This document shows positions 1 to 6,480 of a DNA stretch of 64,000 nucleotides, in pieces. Source of the stretch: Flavobacterium johnsoniae (GTDB lineage Bacteria > Bacteroidota > Bacteroidia > Flavobacteriales > Flavobacteriaceae); contig NZ_CP103794.1 in the NCBI RefSeq assembly GCF_030388325.1, forward strand, positions 2,604,001-2,668,000, read 5' to 3'. The stretch's first letter is position 1; the number at the start of each line of letters is the position of its first letter. The notes beneath the pieces are model-generated. The model had not been told where the DNA came from. It did not search any database and saw only the letters and a list, made by a program, of their open reading frames with translations. The position numbers and the translations under genes were made by a program.

Positions 1-164
1 TTGGAATCATTGTTTATACAATAAGCTAAGTTTTTTTGTAAATATACTGATTATGAGTATTAATCCTAATTTTGTATTCATTTCAAGATTATATTGAGTA
101 AAATTACGTAAGATAAATTCTATATTATTAAGCATTCCTTTTGTGAACGCAAAGTAACGCACGA

Positions 165-177
165 GCGAGACGCTCGC
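165..177. repeat. short GC-rich hairpin
   Basis: The sequence gcgag-acg-ctcgc is a perfect 5-bp stem in otherwise A+T-rich DNA. The first 340 bases hold no convincing gene. This hairpin and the larger inverted repeat that follows are the only structure visible there. Confidence 0.4.
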
Positions 178-209
178 ACCAGCAAAAAAAATAAAAGCCC
201 ATAAAGTTT

Positions 210-311
210 GTCATTTCGACCGAAGGGAGAAATCACACTAGATACTAGACAAAGAAAGTCGCCAATCTTTGCAGAATTACTTGTGTGATTTCTCCCTTCG
301 GTCGAAATGAC
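210..311. repeat. inverted repeat with perfect 29-bp arms
   Basis: The arms at 210-238 and 283-311 are exact reverse complements and flank a 44-base loop. The arm core is tcatttcgaccgaagggaga. It codes for nothing and lies downstream of the minus-strand gene array. The form is that of a REP/MITE-like intergenic palindrome. No other copy of this type was seen in the window. Confidence 0.85.
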
Positions 312-340
312 AATATCGCGGTAAAATTATAATGATAATA

Positions 341-371
341 AAAAAGCAGCTTCTGGTACGAGCTGCTTTTC
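341..371 (-). terminator. intrinsic terminator of the 396-782 gene
   Basis: The stem aaaagcagct (342-351) pairs with agctgctttt (361-370). Read on the minus strand it is followed by a U-rich run. It lies 25 bases past the stop codon of the small secreted protein gene. Confidence 0.75.
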
Positions 372-395
372 TAATTTTTGGGGGCAAAAAAGTGA

Positions 396-782
396 TTAAC
401 GACGGAATCCTGGGCTATGATTAGCAGAATTGTCTAATTTCACAGTTTTCACCTTCTTAGCAGCAACTTTAATTTCGTGTTTCGCAACTTTGTCGTTTGC
501 TTTCAATTCTAGAACGTAAGTTCCAGCAGGAAAGTTTTCTAAACTAATTGTTTTTGAAACCTCTAACTTATCTGCTAAAGCGTCTCCCGCATAAAGTAAG
601 TTGTGGTTCTCATCATAAATAGAGAAAGATGAACTCTCAACAGTGTCTAAAGTAAAGCTAACTACTTTTCCGTTTCCTGTTTTAATGTTTAATATATAGT
701 CACCTTTTCCATCAATGGCATAGGTAAACACAGTCGCTAAAAAAAAGGCAGCAACTAAACCAGCTTTGGTAAATTTTGTCAT
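396..782 (-). CDS. small exported protein, paralogue 1 of a tandem array
   Basis: This is a 128-residue protein. It has a Sec signal peptide (KAGLVAAFFLATVFTYA, cleavage near residue 22) followed by one small beta-rich domain. The phrase LENFPAGTYVLEL near residues 81-93 resembles the last strands of the type IX secretion C-terminal domain and of DUF3244-type small secreted proteins. It ends in a basic tail, SPGFRR. It is the most divergent of four minus-strand paralogues (396-782, 1162-1566, 2062-2466, 3067-3432). The signal peptide shows export; periplasmic or surface location is inferred. The biochemical role is unknown. A terminator follows directly, so it is probably transcribed alone. 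Confidence 0.75.
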   Translation of the reverse strand: MTKFTKAGLVAAFFLATVFTYAIDGKGDYILNIKTGNGKVVSFTLDTVESSSFSIYDENHNLLYAGDALADKLEVSKTISLENFPAGTYVLELKANDKVAKHEIKVAAKKVKTVKLDNSANHSPGFRR

Positions 783-1061
783 GTTTTTTTTAATTGTTAA
801 TTACTAAATGTGGAACGCGTAAAACTACAAATACAAATTTAATTTTTAGCAAAAAAATAGCATTTTTAAACACTTAAGTTGCTGAATTAAAACTATTTCT
901 ATTCTTTGTTTGAACTATGTACGTAAATACTGGGATTGCGGATTTATTTTTTTTAAAATTTTTTCGATTTTTTTTACGGCTTAAAAATCAGATAGTTGAA
1001 TTAATAAGAATATTTTTTCAGAAACCGATTTAGTGTAAAAACTACCTTTAATTTTAAGCAC
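783..1061. other. intergenic region upstream of paralogue 1
   Basis: This A+T-rich spacer has no supported ORF. It holds a weak copy of the array's shared upstream element at 1021-1040 (16 of 20 bases match). Otherwise nothing is recognised in it. Confidence 0.5.
1021..1040 (-). promoter_or_regulatory. degenerate copy of the shared upstream element
   Basis: gaaaccgatttagtgtaaaa matches 16 of 20 bases of the element gaaaccgttataggttaaaa found upstream of the other paralogues. It lies about 240 bases upstream of the 396-782 gene, against 111-112 bases for the good copies, so its function is uncertain. Confidence 0.35.
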
Positions 1062-1095
1062 AAAAAAACAGCTCGTTAACCAACAAAGAGCTGTT
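1062..1095 (-). terminator. terminator of paralogue 2
   Basis: The stem aacagctc (1067-1074) pairs with gagctgtt (1088-1095). On the minus strand it is followed by seven U. A second small hairpin, ttttatac/gtataaaa (1139-1159), lies between it and the stop codon. Both structures recur behind paralogues 3 and 4. Confidence 0.8.
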
Positions 1096-1161
1096 CTTTT
1101 GACATTAAAAGTTTACTTTTTAATTTTTTCTAACCTCATTTTATACCTTTAGTATAAAATC

Positions 1162-1566
1162 TTAACGAGCTGCGACATTTGTATTTTTTACAAAACCAGA
1201 TTTGTAAACTGATGAAACTGCATTTCTAGATAAAACAGTTGCTTCGTCAGTTACCTTTATTTCATATTTTGCTCTTTTTACATTGTCTTCAACTTCTAAG
1301 AAGTAAGTTCCTTCTGGAAATTCTTCTAAACTGAAAGTTCTCAAAATTCCTTCTTTGCCAGAAGCATTTTCAGAATAAATTAGCGTTCCGTCTTTGTCAT
1401 AAATTGCTAAACTGGCTTTCTGTACTTTGTTAAGAGCGAAAGTGATCAGTTTTCCATTAGCTTTCAATACGTGAAGATTAAACTCCGACGTTCCGTCAAT
1501 TGCGTATGTGCTTATTCCTGTGAAAAGCAACGCTGCTACTAAACTCATTTTTGCAATCTTTTTCAT
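1162..1566 (-). CDS. small exported protein, paralogue 2 of the array
   Basis: This is a 134-residue protein with signal peptide MKKIAKMSLVAALLFTGIST, cleaved after TYA. The mature domain of about 110 residues is beta-rich and contains AIYDKDGTLIYSE and FSLEEFPEGTYFLEVED, similar to small DUF3244/T9SS-C-terminal-like folds. It ends in a basic tail (SGFVKNTNVAAR). It is nearly identical to paralogue 3 at 2062-2466, which points to recent tandem duplication. The duplication includes the upstream element at 1646-1697 and the 3' hairpins. It is probably monocistronic. An exported adhesin, pilus-like or stress role is possible, but nothing in the sequence fixes it. Confidence 0.8.
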   Translation of the reverse strand: MKKIAKMSLVAALLFTGISTYAIDGTSEFNLHVLKANGKLITFALNKVQKASLAIYDKDGTLIYSENASGKEGILRTFSLEEFPEGTYFLEVEDNVKRAKYEIKVTDEATVLSRNAVSSVYKSGFVKNTNVAAR

Positions 1567-1645
1567 GGGACTTAATTTTTAAATTATTAGTTCTAATTCT
1601 CTGATGCTAAATTACTTATGATATACATGAAATAGCGCAACTGTG

Positions 1646-1697
1646 TTTTCCTATTTATATGCTATATTCTCATTTACGAAACCGTTATAGGTTAAAA
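1646..1697 (-). promoter_or_regulatory. conserved upstream element of the array, copy B
   Basis: About 50 bases are shared almost exactly with 2546-2597 and 3511-3562, including tttatatgctatatt and gaaaccgttataggttaaaa. The 20-base core begins 112 bases upstream of the start codon. Fixed position and strong conservation across copies suggest a promoter or activator site, although recent duplication alone could also explain the identity. Confidence 0.55.
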
Positions 1698-1803
1698 CTT
1701 GAATTATATTTAATGTTTTTGTTAATTCAGTTGTTATTTTTTAATGTTTCTCTTGATTTTAACTTTACAGTCGATTAAGAATTTATTTACATAATGGATT
1801 GAG

Positions 1804-1933
1804 GTTTTTAACGCAAAGTCCGCTAAGTTTTTTTTAAATTTTGAGACTTATAGAAAGCGCAAAGTCCGCAAAGCTTTGTGTAAAAAACTTTGCGGACTTT
1901 GCGCTTTTTCTTTGCGAACTTTGCGTTAAAAAC
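1804..1933. repeat. nested double palindrome
   Basis: The outer arms gtttttaacgcaaagt (1804-1819) and their exact complement (1918-1933) enclose inner arms aaagcgcaaagtccgcaaag (1854-1873) and their exact complement (1888-1907). The gcaaag motif repeats throughout. The element fills the 1567-2061 spacer, which otherwise carries the upstream element of paralogue 2 and the terminator of paralogue 3. Confidence 0.85.
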
Positions 1934-1950
1934 TTTAAATAAAAAGCAAA

Positions 1951-1985
1951 AAAAAACAGCTCAGTAACCACAAAGAGCTGTTTTT
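1951..1985 (-). terminator. terminator of paralogue 3
   Basis: The stem aaaaacagctc (1952-1962) pairs with gagctgttttt (1975-1985), with a U-run on the minus strand. The upstream companion hairpin ttttatac/gtataaaa is at 2032-2056, immediately behind the stop codon. Confidence 0.8.
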
Positions 1986-2061
1986 AAAACTTTAAAAAGT
2001 TTTTAAACTTTACTAACTATCTAACCTCACTTTTTATACTGTATGAGAGTATAAAACTTTT

Positions 2062-2466
2062 TTAGCGTGTTGCCACACTAGTATTTTTTGCAAAACCTGG
2101 TTTGTAAACAGATGCAACAGCATTTTTAGATAAAATAGTTGCTTCGTCAGTTACAGTGATTTCGTATTTTGCTTTTTTTGTATTGTCTTCAACTTCTAAG
2201 AAGTAAGTTCCTTCTGGAAATTCTTCTAAACTGAAAGTTCTTAAAATTCCATCTTTGCCAGAAGCAGTTTCAGAATAAATTAAAGTTCCTTCTTTGTCAT
2301 ATATTGCTAAGTTGGCTTTTTGTGTTTGGTTAAGACCGAACGTGATCAATTTACCATTAGCTTTTAATACGTGAAGATTAAACTCCGACGTTCCATCAAT
2401 TGCGTAAGTGCTAATTCCAGTGAAAAGCAACGCTGCTACTAATCTAATTTTTGCAATCTTTTTCAT
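2062..2466 (-). CDS. small exported protein, paralogue 3 of the array
   Basis: This is a 134-residue protein with signal peptide MKKIAKIRLVAALLFTGIST and the same beta-rich mature domain as paralogue 2 (FSLEEFPEGTYFLEVED near residues 90-106). It ends in a basic tail, PGFAKNTSVATR. Differences from paralogue 2 are scattered substitutions with no gaps, and the flanks are duplicated too, so this is a whole-unit duplication about 900 bases long. Export is supported by the signal peptide. Function is unknown. The retained open frame in both copies argues that both are used. Confidence 0.8.
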   Translation of the reverse strand: MKKIAKIRLVAALLFTGISTYAIDGTSEFNLHVLKANGKLITFGLNQTQKANLAIYDKEGTLIYSETASGKDGILRTFSLEEFPEGTYFLEVEDNTKKAKYEITVTDEATILSKNAVASVYKPGFAKNTSVATR

Positions 2467-2545
2467 GGGACTTAATTTTTAAATTAATAGTTCTAATTCT
2501 CTGATGCTAAATTACTTCTGTTGTAAGTATAAAAGCGCAACTATA

Positions 2546-2597
2546 TTTTCCTATTTATATGCTATATTTTCATTTACGAAACCGTTATATGTTAAAA
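2546..2597 (-). promoter_or_regulatory. conserved upstream element of the array, copy C
   Basis: This is the same element as at 1646-1697, with the core gaaaccgttatatgttaaaa starting 112 bases upstream of the start codon. It has one base change in the core relative to copies B and D. Confidence 0.55.
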
Positions 2598-2712
2598 TTT
2601 GATTTTATTTTCATCGTTTTAGTCAATTTGGTTATTATTTTTCAAAGTTTTTCTTGATTTTAAATTTACAATAAATTAATAATTTCTTTTAAGATTGTAA
2701 GAATATGGAAAG

Positions 2713-2743
2713 TTCTATGATACTGAGATGCTGAATTGCAAAG
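2713..2743. repeat. octamer-periodic tract
   Basis: The octets ttctatga, tactgaga, tgctgaat and then tgcaaag show an eight-base period. It is one of several such intergenic tracts in the window. It is non-coding. Confidence 0.5.
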
Positions 2744-2762
2744 TTTTTATCTGGGTTGTTTT

Positions 2763-2902
2763 ATTAACCGCAAAGGCACAAAGATTTACGCAAAGAACGC
2801 TAGGAATTTTGATAATTGAGGTTTATAAAAAACGTAAAGTTCGCAAAGCTTTAAAATAAAACTTTGTGAACTTTGCGTAAACCTTAGCGCCTTTGCGGTT
2901 AA
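2763..2902. repeat. nested palindrome of gcaaag-type repeats
   Basis: The outer arm ttaaccgcaaaggc (2764-2777) has its complement at 2889-2902. Between them lie further inverted cgcaaag/ctttgcg units, for example cgtaaagttcgcaaagc opposite ctttgtgaactttgcg. It is related in build to 1804-1933 and, like it, sits between two paralogues of the array. Confidence 0.75.
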
Positions 2903-2920
2903 ATAAAAAAGTATAAAGCA

Positions 2921-2957
2921 AAAAAAAACGGCTCAGTAACCACAAAGAGCCGTTTTT
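2921..2957 (-). terminator. terminator of paralogue 4, with a compensated base pair
   Basis: The stem aaaacggctc (2925-2934) pairs with gagccgtttt (2947-2956), with a U-run on the minus strand. Compared with the terminators at 1062-1095 and 1951-1985, one stem pair has changed from A-T to G-C on both sides, so pairing is kept. The companion hairpin is at 3002-3026. Confidence 0.8.
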
Positions 2958-3066
2958 AAAACTTTTGAAAGTTTTTAACTTACTAACTATCTAACCTCAC
3001 TTTTTATACTGTATTAGAGTATAAAATTTTAAGTGCCGTGAAGTAACACTTAACTTTAATATTTTC

Positions 3067-3432
3067 TTAGTAAACTGAAGAAACTCCTTTTGAAGACAAA
3101 ACTGAGTTTTTAGAATCTACTGTAATATCGTATTTTACTTTTTTGTAGCTATCAGCAACTTCTAAGATATATTTTCCTTGTGGAAACTCTTCTAAACTGA
3201 AAGTTCTTAAAATTCCGTCTTTACCAGAAGCGTATTCAGTATATAGTACATTACCATTTGTATCATAAATGCTAATAGTAGCTTTTTGAAGTTGATTAAT
3301 TCCAAATGCAATAACCTTGCCATTTCCTTTTAATACATGAAGATTTAATGCTTCATTTCCATCAATTGCATAAGTACTCATTCCAGTTAAAAGTACTGCA
3401 CATACTAAACTTAATTTCATAATCTTTTTCAT
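3067..3432 (-). CDS. small exported protein, paralogue 4, shortened C-terminus
   Basis: The chosen ATG at 3432 gives a 121-residue protein that begins with the signal peptide MKKIMKLSLVCAVLLTGMST, as in its siblings. An upstream in-frame start at 3474 would add 14 residues ahead of the signal peptide and is unlikely. The domain is as in paralogues 2 and 3 (FSLEEFPQGKYILEVAD). The frame stops right after SSVY, whereas the siblings run 13-14 residues further to a basic tail. The DNA beyond the stop is of similar length but has diverged, so the tail was lost by mutation. Function is unknown. Confidence 0.75.
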   Translation of the reverse strand: MKKIMKLSLVCAVLLTGMSTYAIDGNEALNLHVLKGNGKVIAFGINQLQKATISIYDTNGNVLYTEYASGKDGILRTFSLEEFPQGKYILEVADSYKKVKYDITVDSKNSVLSSKGVSSVY

Positions 3433-3510
3433 ATTCTGTAGTATTAATTTTTTTAGTTCATTTCTCTGAGGCAAAGTTATAGCAGCATGTGTGTTATTTT
3501 AACAACTGTA

Positions 3511-3562
3511 TTTTCCAATTTATATGCTATATTCTCATTTACGAAACCGTTATAGGTTAAAA
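3511..3562 (-). promoter_or_regulatory. conserved upstream element of the array, copy D
   Basis: This is the same element as at 1646-1697. The core gaaaccgttataggttaaaa (3543-3562) starts 111 bases upstream of the ATG at 3432. This constant spacing also supports the later start codon for paralogue 4. Confidence 0.55.
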
Positions 3563-3752
3563 TTTGCGTTTAATGTTATGTTTCTGTTAATTTGATTGTT
3601 ATTTTTCAAAGTTTATTCAAAATTTGATTCTTCTTAAAACTTCCTTATTTCCTACAAAAAATACCATATTGGCATAAAATCACACATCAAATTGTGATAT
3701 TTAAAAAAAATCATGGAGAAAAAAACGAGACCTTAAAAAAAAGTCCATTTTC

Positions 3753-3800
3753 ATGTAAAATCATCAGTGCAAAATGCTTGATTTTTATGCAAAATCATCA
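3753..3800. promoter_or_regulatory. direct repeats upstream of the AraC-type regulator
   Basis: ATGyAAAATCATCA occurs at 3753-3766 and 3787-3800, 34 bases apart, in the divergent spacer between paralogue 4 and the AraC-family gene. AraC-type proteins often bind direct repeats, so a binding site is plausible but unproven. An imperfect inverted pair, atcaca/tgtgat, lies at 3680-3699. Confidence 0.35.
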
Positions 3801-3805
3801 TTTAC

Positions 3806-3873
3806 GAAACCGTTATAGGTTAAAATTTAAATTATTTTAGGTGTTTTTGTTAAATTTGCTATTATTTTTTAAA
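3806..3873. promoter_or_regulatory. extra copy of the array element in front of the AraC-type gene
   Basis: The exact core gaaaccgttataggttaaaa (3806-3825), plus the following gtttttgttaa and ctattattttttaaa stretches, matches the sequence beyond copies B to D. The element ends 10 bases before the AraC-family ATG. It may link control of the regulator to the array, or may mark the boundary of the original duplication. Confidence 0.5.
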
Positions 3874-3882
3874 GAAATTATC

Positions 3883-4755
3883 ATGAAGACTATTGCCCCA
3901 GCTCTTGAAGTGATAACTAACTCATACGGAAGTTCTTTTACTTACGCCAAACACGCCGAAAAGACCAATAGCAAAGCTCATTTATGGCATTATCATCCAG
4001 AGATTGAGTTGGTTTATATTAATGGCGGGGCGGGGAAGAGACAAATAGGAAGCCATGTTTCTTATTATACCAATGGTAGTTTACTTTTAATAGGAGCTAA
4101 TTTGCCTCATTGCGGATTTACAAATGAACAAACAGGAAATACAACAGAAACTGTTATTCATATAAAACCTGAATTTTTAGGAAACGATTTTTTTATCGCT
4201 CCTGAAATGAAAAAAGTTCAGAATATTTTAAAACAAGCTAAAGGCGGAATCGCTTTTGGTGGTGAAACGAAAAAAAGAATAGGAAAGAAAATCGAAATGA
4301 TGGAAAATGAACCGCCATTTCAAAGATTGCTTACTCTTTTAGGAATTCTGGATGAATTAGATTCTTCGACAGAATCTACAATATTAAACGCCGACGGATT
4401 TTCATTAGAATTGCAAACTCAAGATAATGACCGTATGAATGTGGTTTTCAATTTTGTGAAAGATCATTTTCAGGAATCTATTTCGATAGATGAGGTTTCG
4501 AGTTTGGTAAGTATGACCACGCCTTCGTTTTGCCGTTATTTCAAAAAGATTTCGAATAAAACATTTACAGAATTTGTAAATGAATATAGATTGGTGCACG
4601 CTTCTAAACTTTTAGCAGAACAGCCAATTAGTATTAATGAAGTTTGTTACGAAAGCGGTTTTAATAATTTTAGCCATTTCAGTAAATCTTTCAAACAATA
4701 CACAGGAAAAAGTGCATCGCAATACCGACATGAGCACAAGATTATTATTAGTTAA
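3883..4755 (+). CDS. AraC-family transcriptional regulator
   Basis: Starting from ATG 3883 the protein has 290 residues. A longer GTG frame from 3841 only adds a hydrophobic leader inside the repeat element. The N-terminal half is a cupin-type sensor (WHYHPEIELVYINGGAGKR, then LLLIGANLPHCGF). Residues about 190-285 form the two-helix-turn-helix AraC DNA-binding domain, with SIDEVSSLVSMTTPSFCRYF and the signature VCYESGFNNFSHFSKSFKQY. It is divergent from the small exported paralogue array and carries the array's upstream element in its own leader. Control of the array is therefore a reasonable guess. The ligand is unknown; cupin AraC regulators usually sense sugars or small organic molecules. 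Confidence 0.9.
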   Translation: MKTIAPALEVITNSYGSSFTYAKHAEKTNSKAHLWHYHPEIELVYINGGAGKRQIGSHVSYYTNGSLLLIGANLPHCGFTNEQTGNTTETVIHIKPEFLGNDFFIAPEMKKVQNILKQAKGGIAFGGETKKRIGKKIEMMENEPPFQRLLTLLGILDELDSSTESTILNADGFSLELQTQDNDRMNVVFNFVKDHFQESISIDEVSSLVSMTTPSFCRYFKKISNKTFTEFVNEYRLVHASKLLAEQPISINEVCYESGFNNFSHFSKSFKQYTGKSASQYRHEHKIIIS

Positions 4756-4762
4756 GAATTTA

Positions 4763-4842
4763 TGCCACAGATTACACGGATTAAAATGATTTTTTGAAGT
4801 TTAAATTAAAATAATCCTAAGAATCATTTTAATCTGTGGCAA
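4763..4842. repeat. inverted repeat, gccacagatta type
   Basis: tgccacagatta at 4763-4774 is mirrored by taatctgtggca at 4830-4841, with further pairing of ttaaaatgat to atcatttt inside. It is an intergenic palindrome behind the AraC gene. A partial copy, taatctgtggcaaaa, is near 54539. Confidence 0.6.
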
Positions 4843-4853
4843 AAAAAATACGG

Positions 4854-4885
4854 AATCCGATCAGTCGCAAACTGGTCGGATTTTT
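4854..4885 (+). terminator. terminator of the AraC-type gene
   Basis: aatccgatcagt (4854-4865) pairs with actggtcggatt (4871-4882) across a five-base loop, with one G-U pair, followed by a T-run. Confidence 0.65.
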
Positions 4886-4945
4886 CATATGTTCTATTCT
4901 GAAAAAAGTTATATTTACATTCCCTAATCAGAAAAAAAACATAAA

Positions 4946-5815
4946 ATGAAAAAAATTAAAATGCTCTTGTCTGTCTTTTTGCTTTGTCTTACCACCATGA
5001 CATATGCCGCAAAAGTAGACACTTTACAAGTTCCTAGCGTTGCTATGGGTAAAACCTACAAAGCTGCGGTAGTTTTGCCAAATTCTTATGCTAAAAGCAA
5101 AACCACTTTTCCGGTTATGTATTTATTGCACGGAGCATACGGACATTTTAGTGATTGGCTTAAAAATACTCCAAACAAAAAACTGGTTCATAATCTTGCA
5201 GATCAATACAATATGATTATTGTGATGCCAGAAGGTGAGACTTTCAGTTTTTATATTGATAGTCCTGTAAATAAAGAAAGTCAGTTTGAGACTTTTATTA
5301 CTCAAGAAGTGATTCAGAAAGTAGATAAAACATATAAAACAATTGCTAATAGAAACGGAAGAGTAATCACTGGGCTTTCTATGGGCGGACATGGCGCATT
5401 GTATTTATCGGCAAGACATCCAGATTTATTTTGTGCAGCAGGAAGTATGAGCGGTGCAGTAGATATGAGTACGATGCTCAATAGAGATTCTTCAGCTCAA
5501 ATTGTAAAATTAATGCAGCCAGTTTTTGGAGATAAAAGCGGTAATACTGATTTATACGAGCAAAATTCTGTTTTAAGAATGGCTGATAAATTAAAGACAA
5601 ATAAACTTCCGTTAATTATAGATTGCGGTGTTGATGATTTTTTAATTGAACCAAATCGAGAATTGCACAGAAGATTGGTTTATAATAAAGTAGATCACGA
5701 TTATACAGAACGTCCTGGGGCACATACTTGGGATTATTGGGAAAACTCACTTCCGTATCATGTATTATTTTTCAATAAAATACTTCTTAAGAATCAGGTG
5801 ACTGCGAAAAAATAA
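4946..5815 (+). CDS. exported esterase, alpha/beta-hydrolase fold (esterase D/PF00756 type)
   Basis: This is a 289-residue protein with a signal peptide (cleavage near residue 21, after TYA). It has the fold and motifs of the putative-esterase family related to S-formylglutathione hydrolase and acetyl-xylan/feruloyl esterases: oxyanion motif LLHGAYG (60-66), nucleophile elbow GLSMGGHG with Ser145, acid Asp230 or 231 in DCGVDDFL, and His260 in PGAHTWDYW. The full triad is present, so it should be active outside the cytoplasm on ester bonds. The substrate is not evident. It stands alone, between the AraC terminator and a lipoprotein gene. Confidence 0.85.
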   Translation: MKKIKMLLSVFLLCLTTMTYAAKVDTLQVPSVAMGKTYKAAVVLPNSYAKSKTTFPVMYLLHGAYGHFSDWLKNTPNKKLVHNLADQYNMIIVMPEGETFSFYIDSPVNKESQFETFITQEVIQKVDKTYKTIANRNGRVITGLSMGGHGALYLSARHPDLFCAAGSMSGAVDMSTMLNRDSSAQIVKLMQPVFGDKSGNTDLYEQNSVLRMADKLKTNKLPLIIDCGVDDFLIEPNRELHRRLVYNKVDHDYTERPGAHTWDYWENSLPYHVLFFNKILLKNQVTAKK

Positions 5816-5905
5816 AGTCTTTTTTTACATAAAATAAACCGAATCGCTTTTTTTGGTTTGATTTTTGGAATATCTTTATAGTATAATCCTTAAAAAAACA
5901 AGTTT

Positions 5906-6409
5906 ATGAAAAAGATACTTACCTTATTCGCTGTTGCAGGACTAATGGCGTTTTCGAGTTGCTCGAGCAATGATGATAATATTGATTATGATACAATTAG
6001 TGAAGTTTTTGAAAGAGAAGTTGATTTTAATCCTAGTGGTTATAGTGTGACTATTCCATTAACTCCAGCTATTTATGAAAGTGATGTTGTCTTGGTTTAT
6101 CATCTTTACACTGTTTCAGCTGGTAATGATGTTTGGAGACTAATTCCTCAAACTTATTATATGACAGATGGTGGTGCTTTAGATTTTAATTATGATTTTT
6201 CTATCAATAGAATAAATATATTTCTTGGTGCAGATTTTCCTTTAAGTCAACTGTCATCAGATTGGACTCAAGATCAGGTTTTTAGAATTGTTATTGTGCC
6301 AGGATCTTTTTCTGGTAAATCTGTAAATAAAGCTGACTATTCAGATTATAATGCAGTAATCAAAAGATATAATATTGATGATAGTAATGTTAAAAGAGTT
6401 AAGCTATAA
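5906..6409 (+). CDS. lipoprotein of unknown function
   Basis: This is a 167-residue protein with a lipoprotein signal peptide (MKKILTLFAVAGLMAFSSC, lipid cysteine at 19) followed by an acidic SNDDN stretch typical of exported Bacteroidota lipoproteins. The mature part is short and acidic, with many Tyr, Asp and Asn residues, and looks beta-rich. No family is recognised. It is separated by 90 bases from the esterase gene and ended by a shared bidirectional terminator, so it may be read with the esterase or alone. Confidence 0.7.
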   Translation: MKKILTLFAVAGLMAFSSCSSNDDNIDYDTISEVFEREVDFNPSGYSVTIPLTPAIYESDVVLVYHLYTVSAGNDVWRLIPQTYYMTDGGALDFNYDFSINRINIFLGADFPLSQLSSDWTQDQVFRIVIVPGSFSGKSVNKADYSDYNAVIKRYNIDDSNVKRVKL

Positions 6410-6426
6410 TTTTATTTAAAAATCAT

Positions 6427-6458
6427 AAAAAAAGGAAATCGTAAGATTTCCTTTTTTT
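6427..6458. terminator. bidirectional terminator
   Basis: aaaaaaaggaaatc (6427-6440) pairs with gatttccttttttt (6445-6458). It has U-runs in both directions and lies between the convergent lipoprotein and TerC-family genes. Confidence 0.8.
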
Positions 6459-6480
6459 TATGATTATATATTTCAGAAGC

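Noticed and set aside
3841..3882. GTG start giving the AraC-type regulator a hydrophobic leader
   Set aside because: The stretch is part of the duplicated non-coding element, and AraC-type regulators do not carry such leaders.
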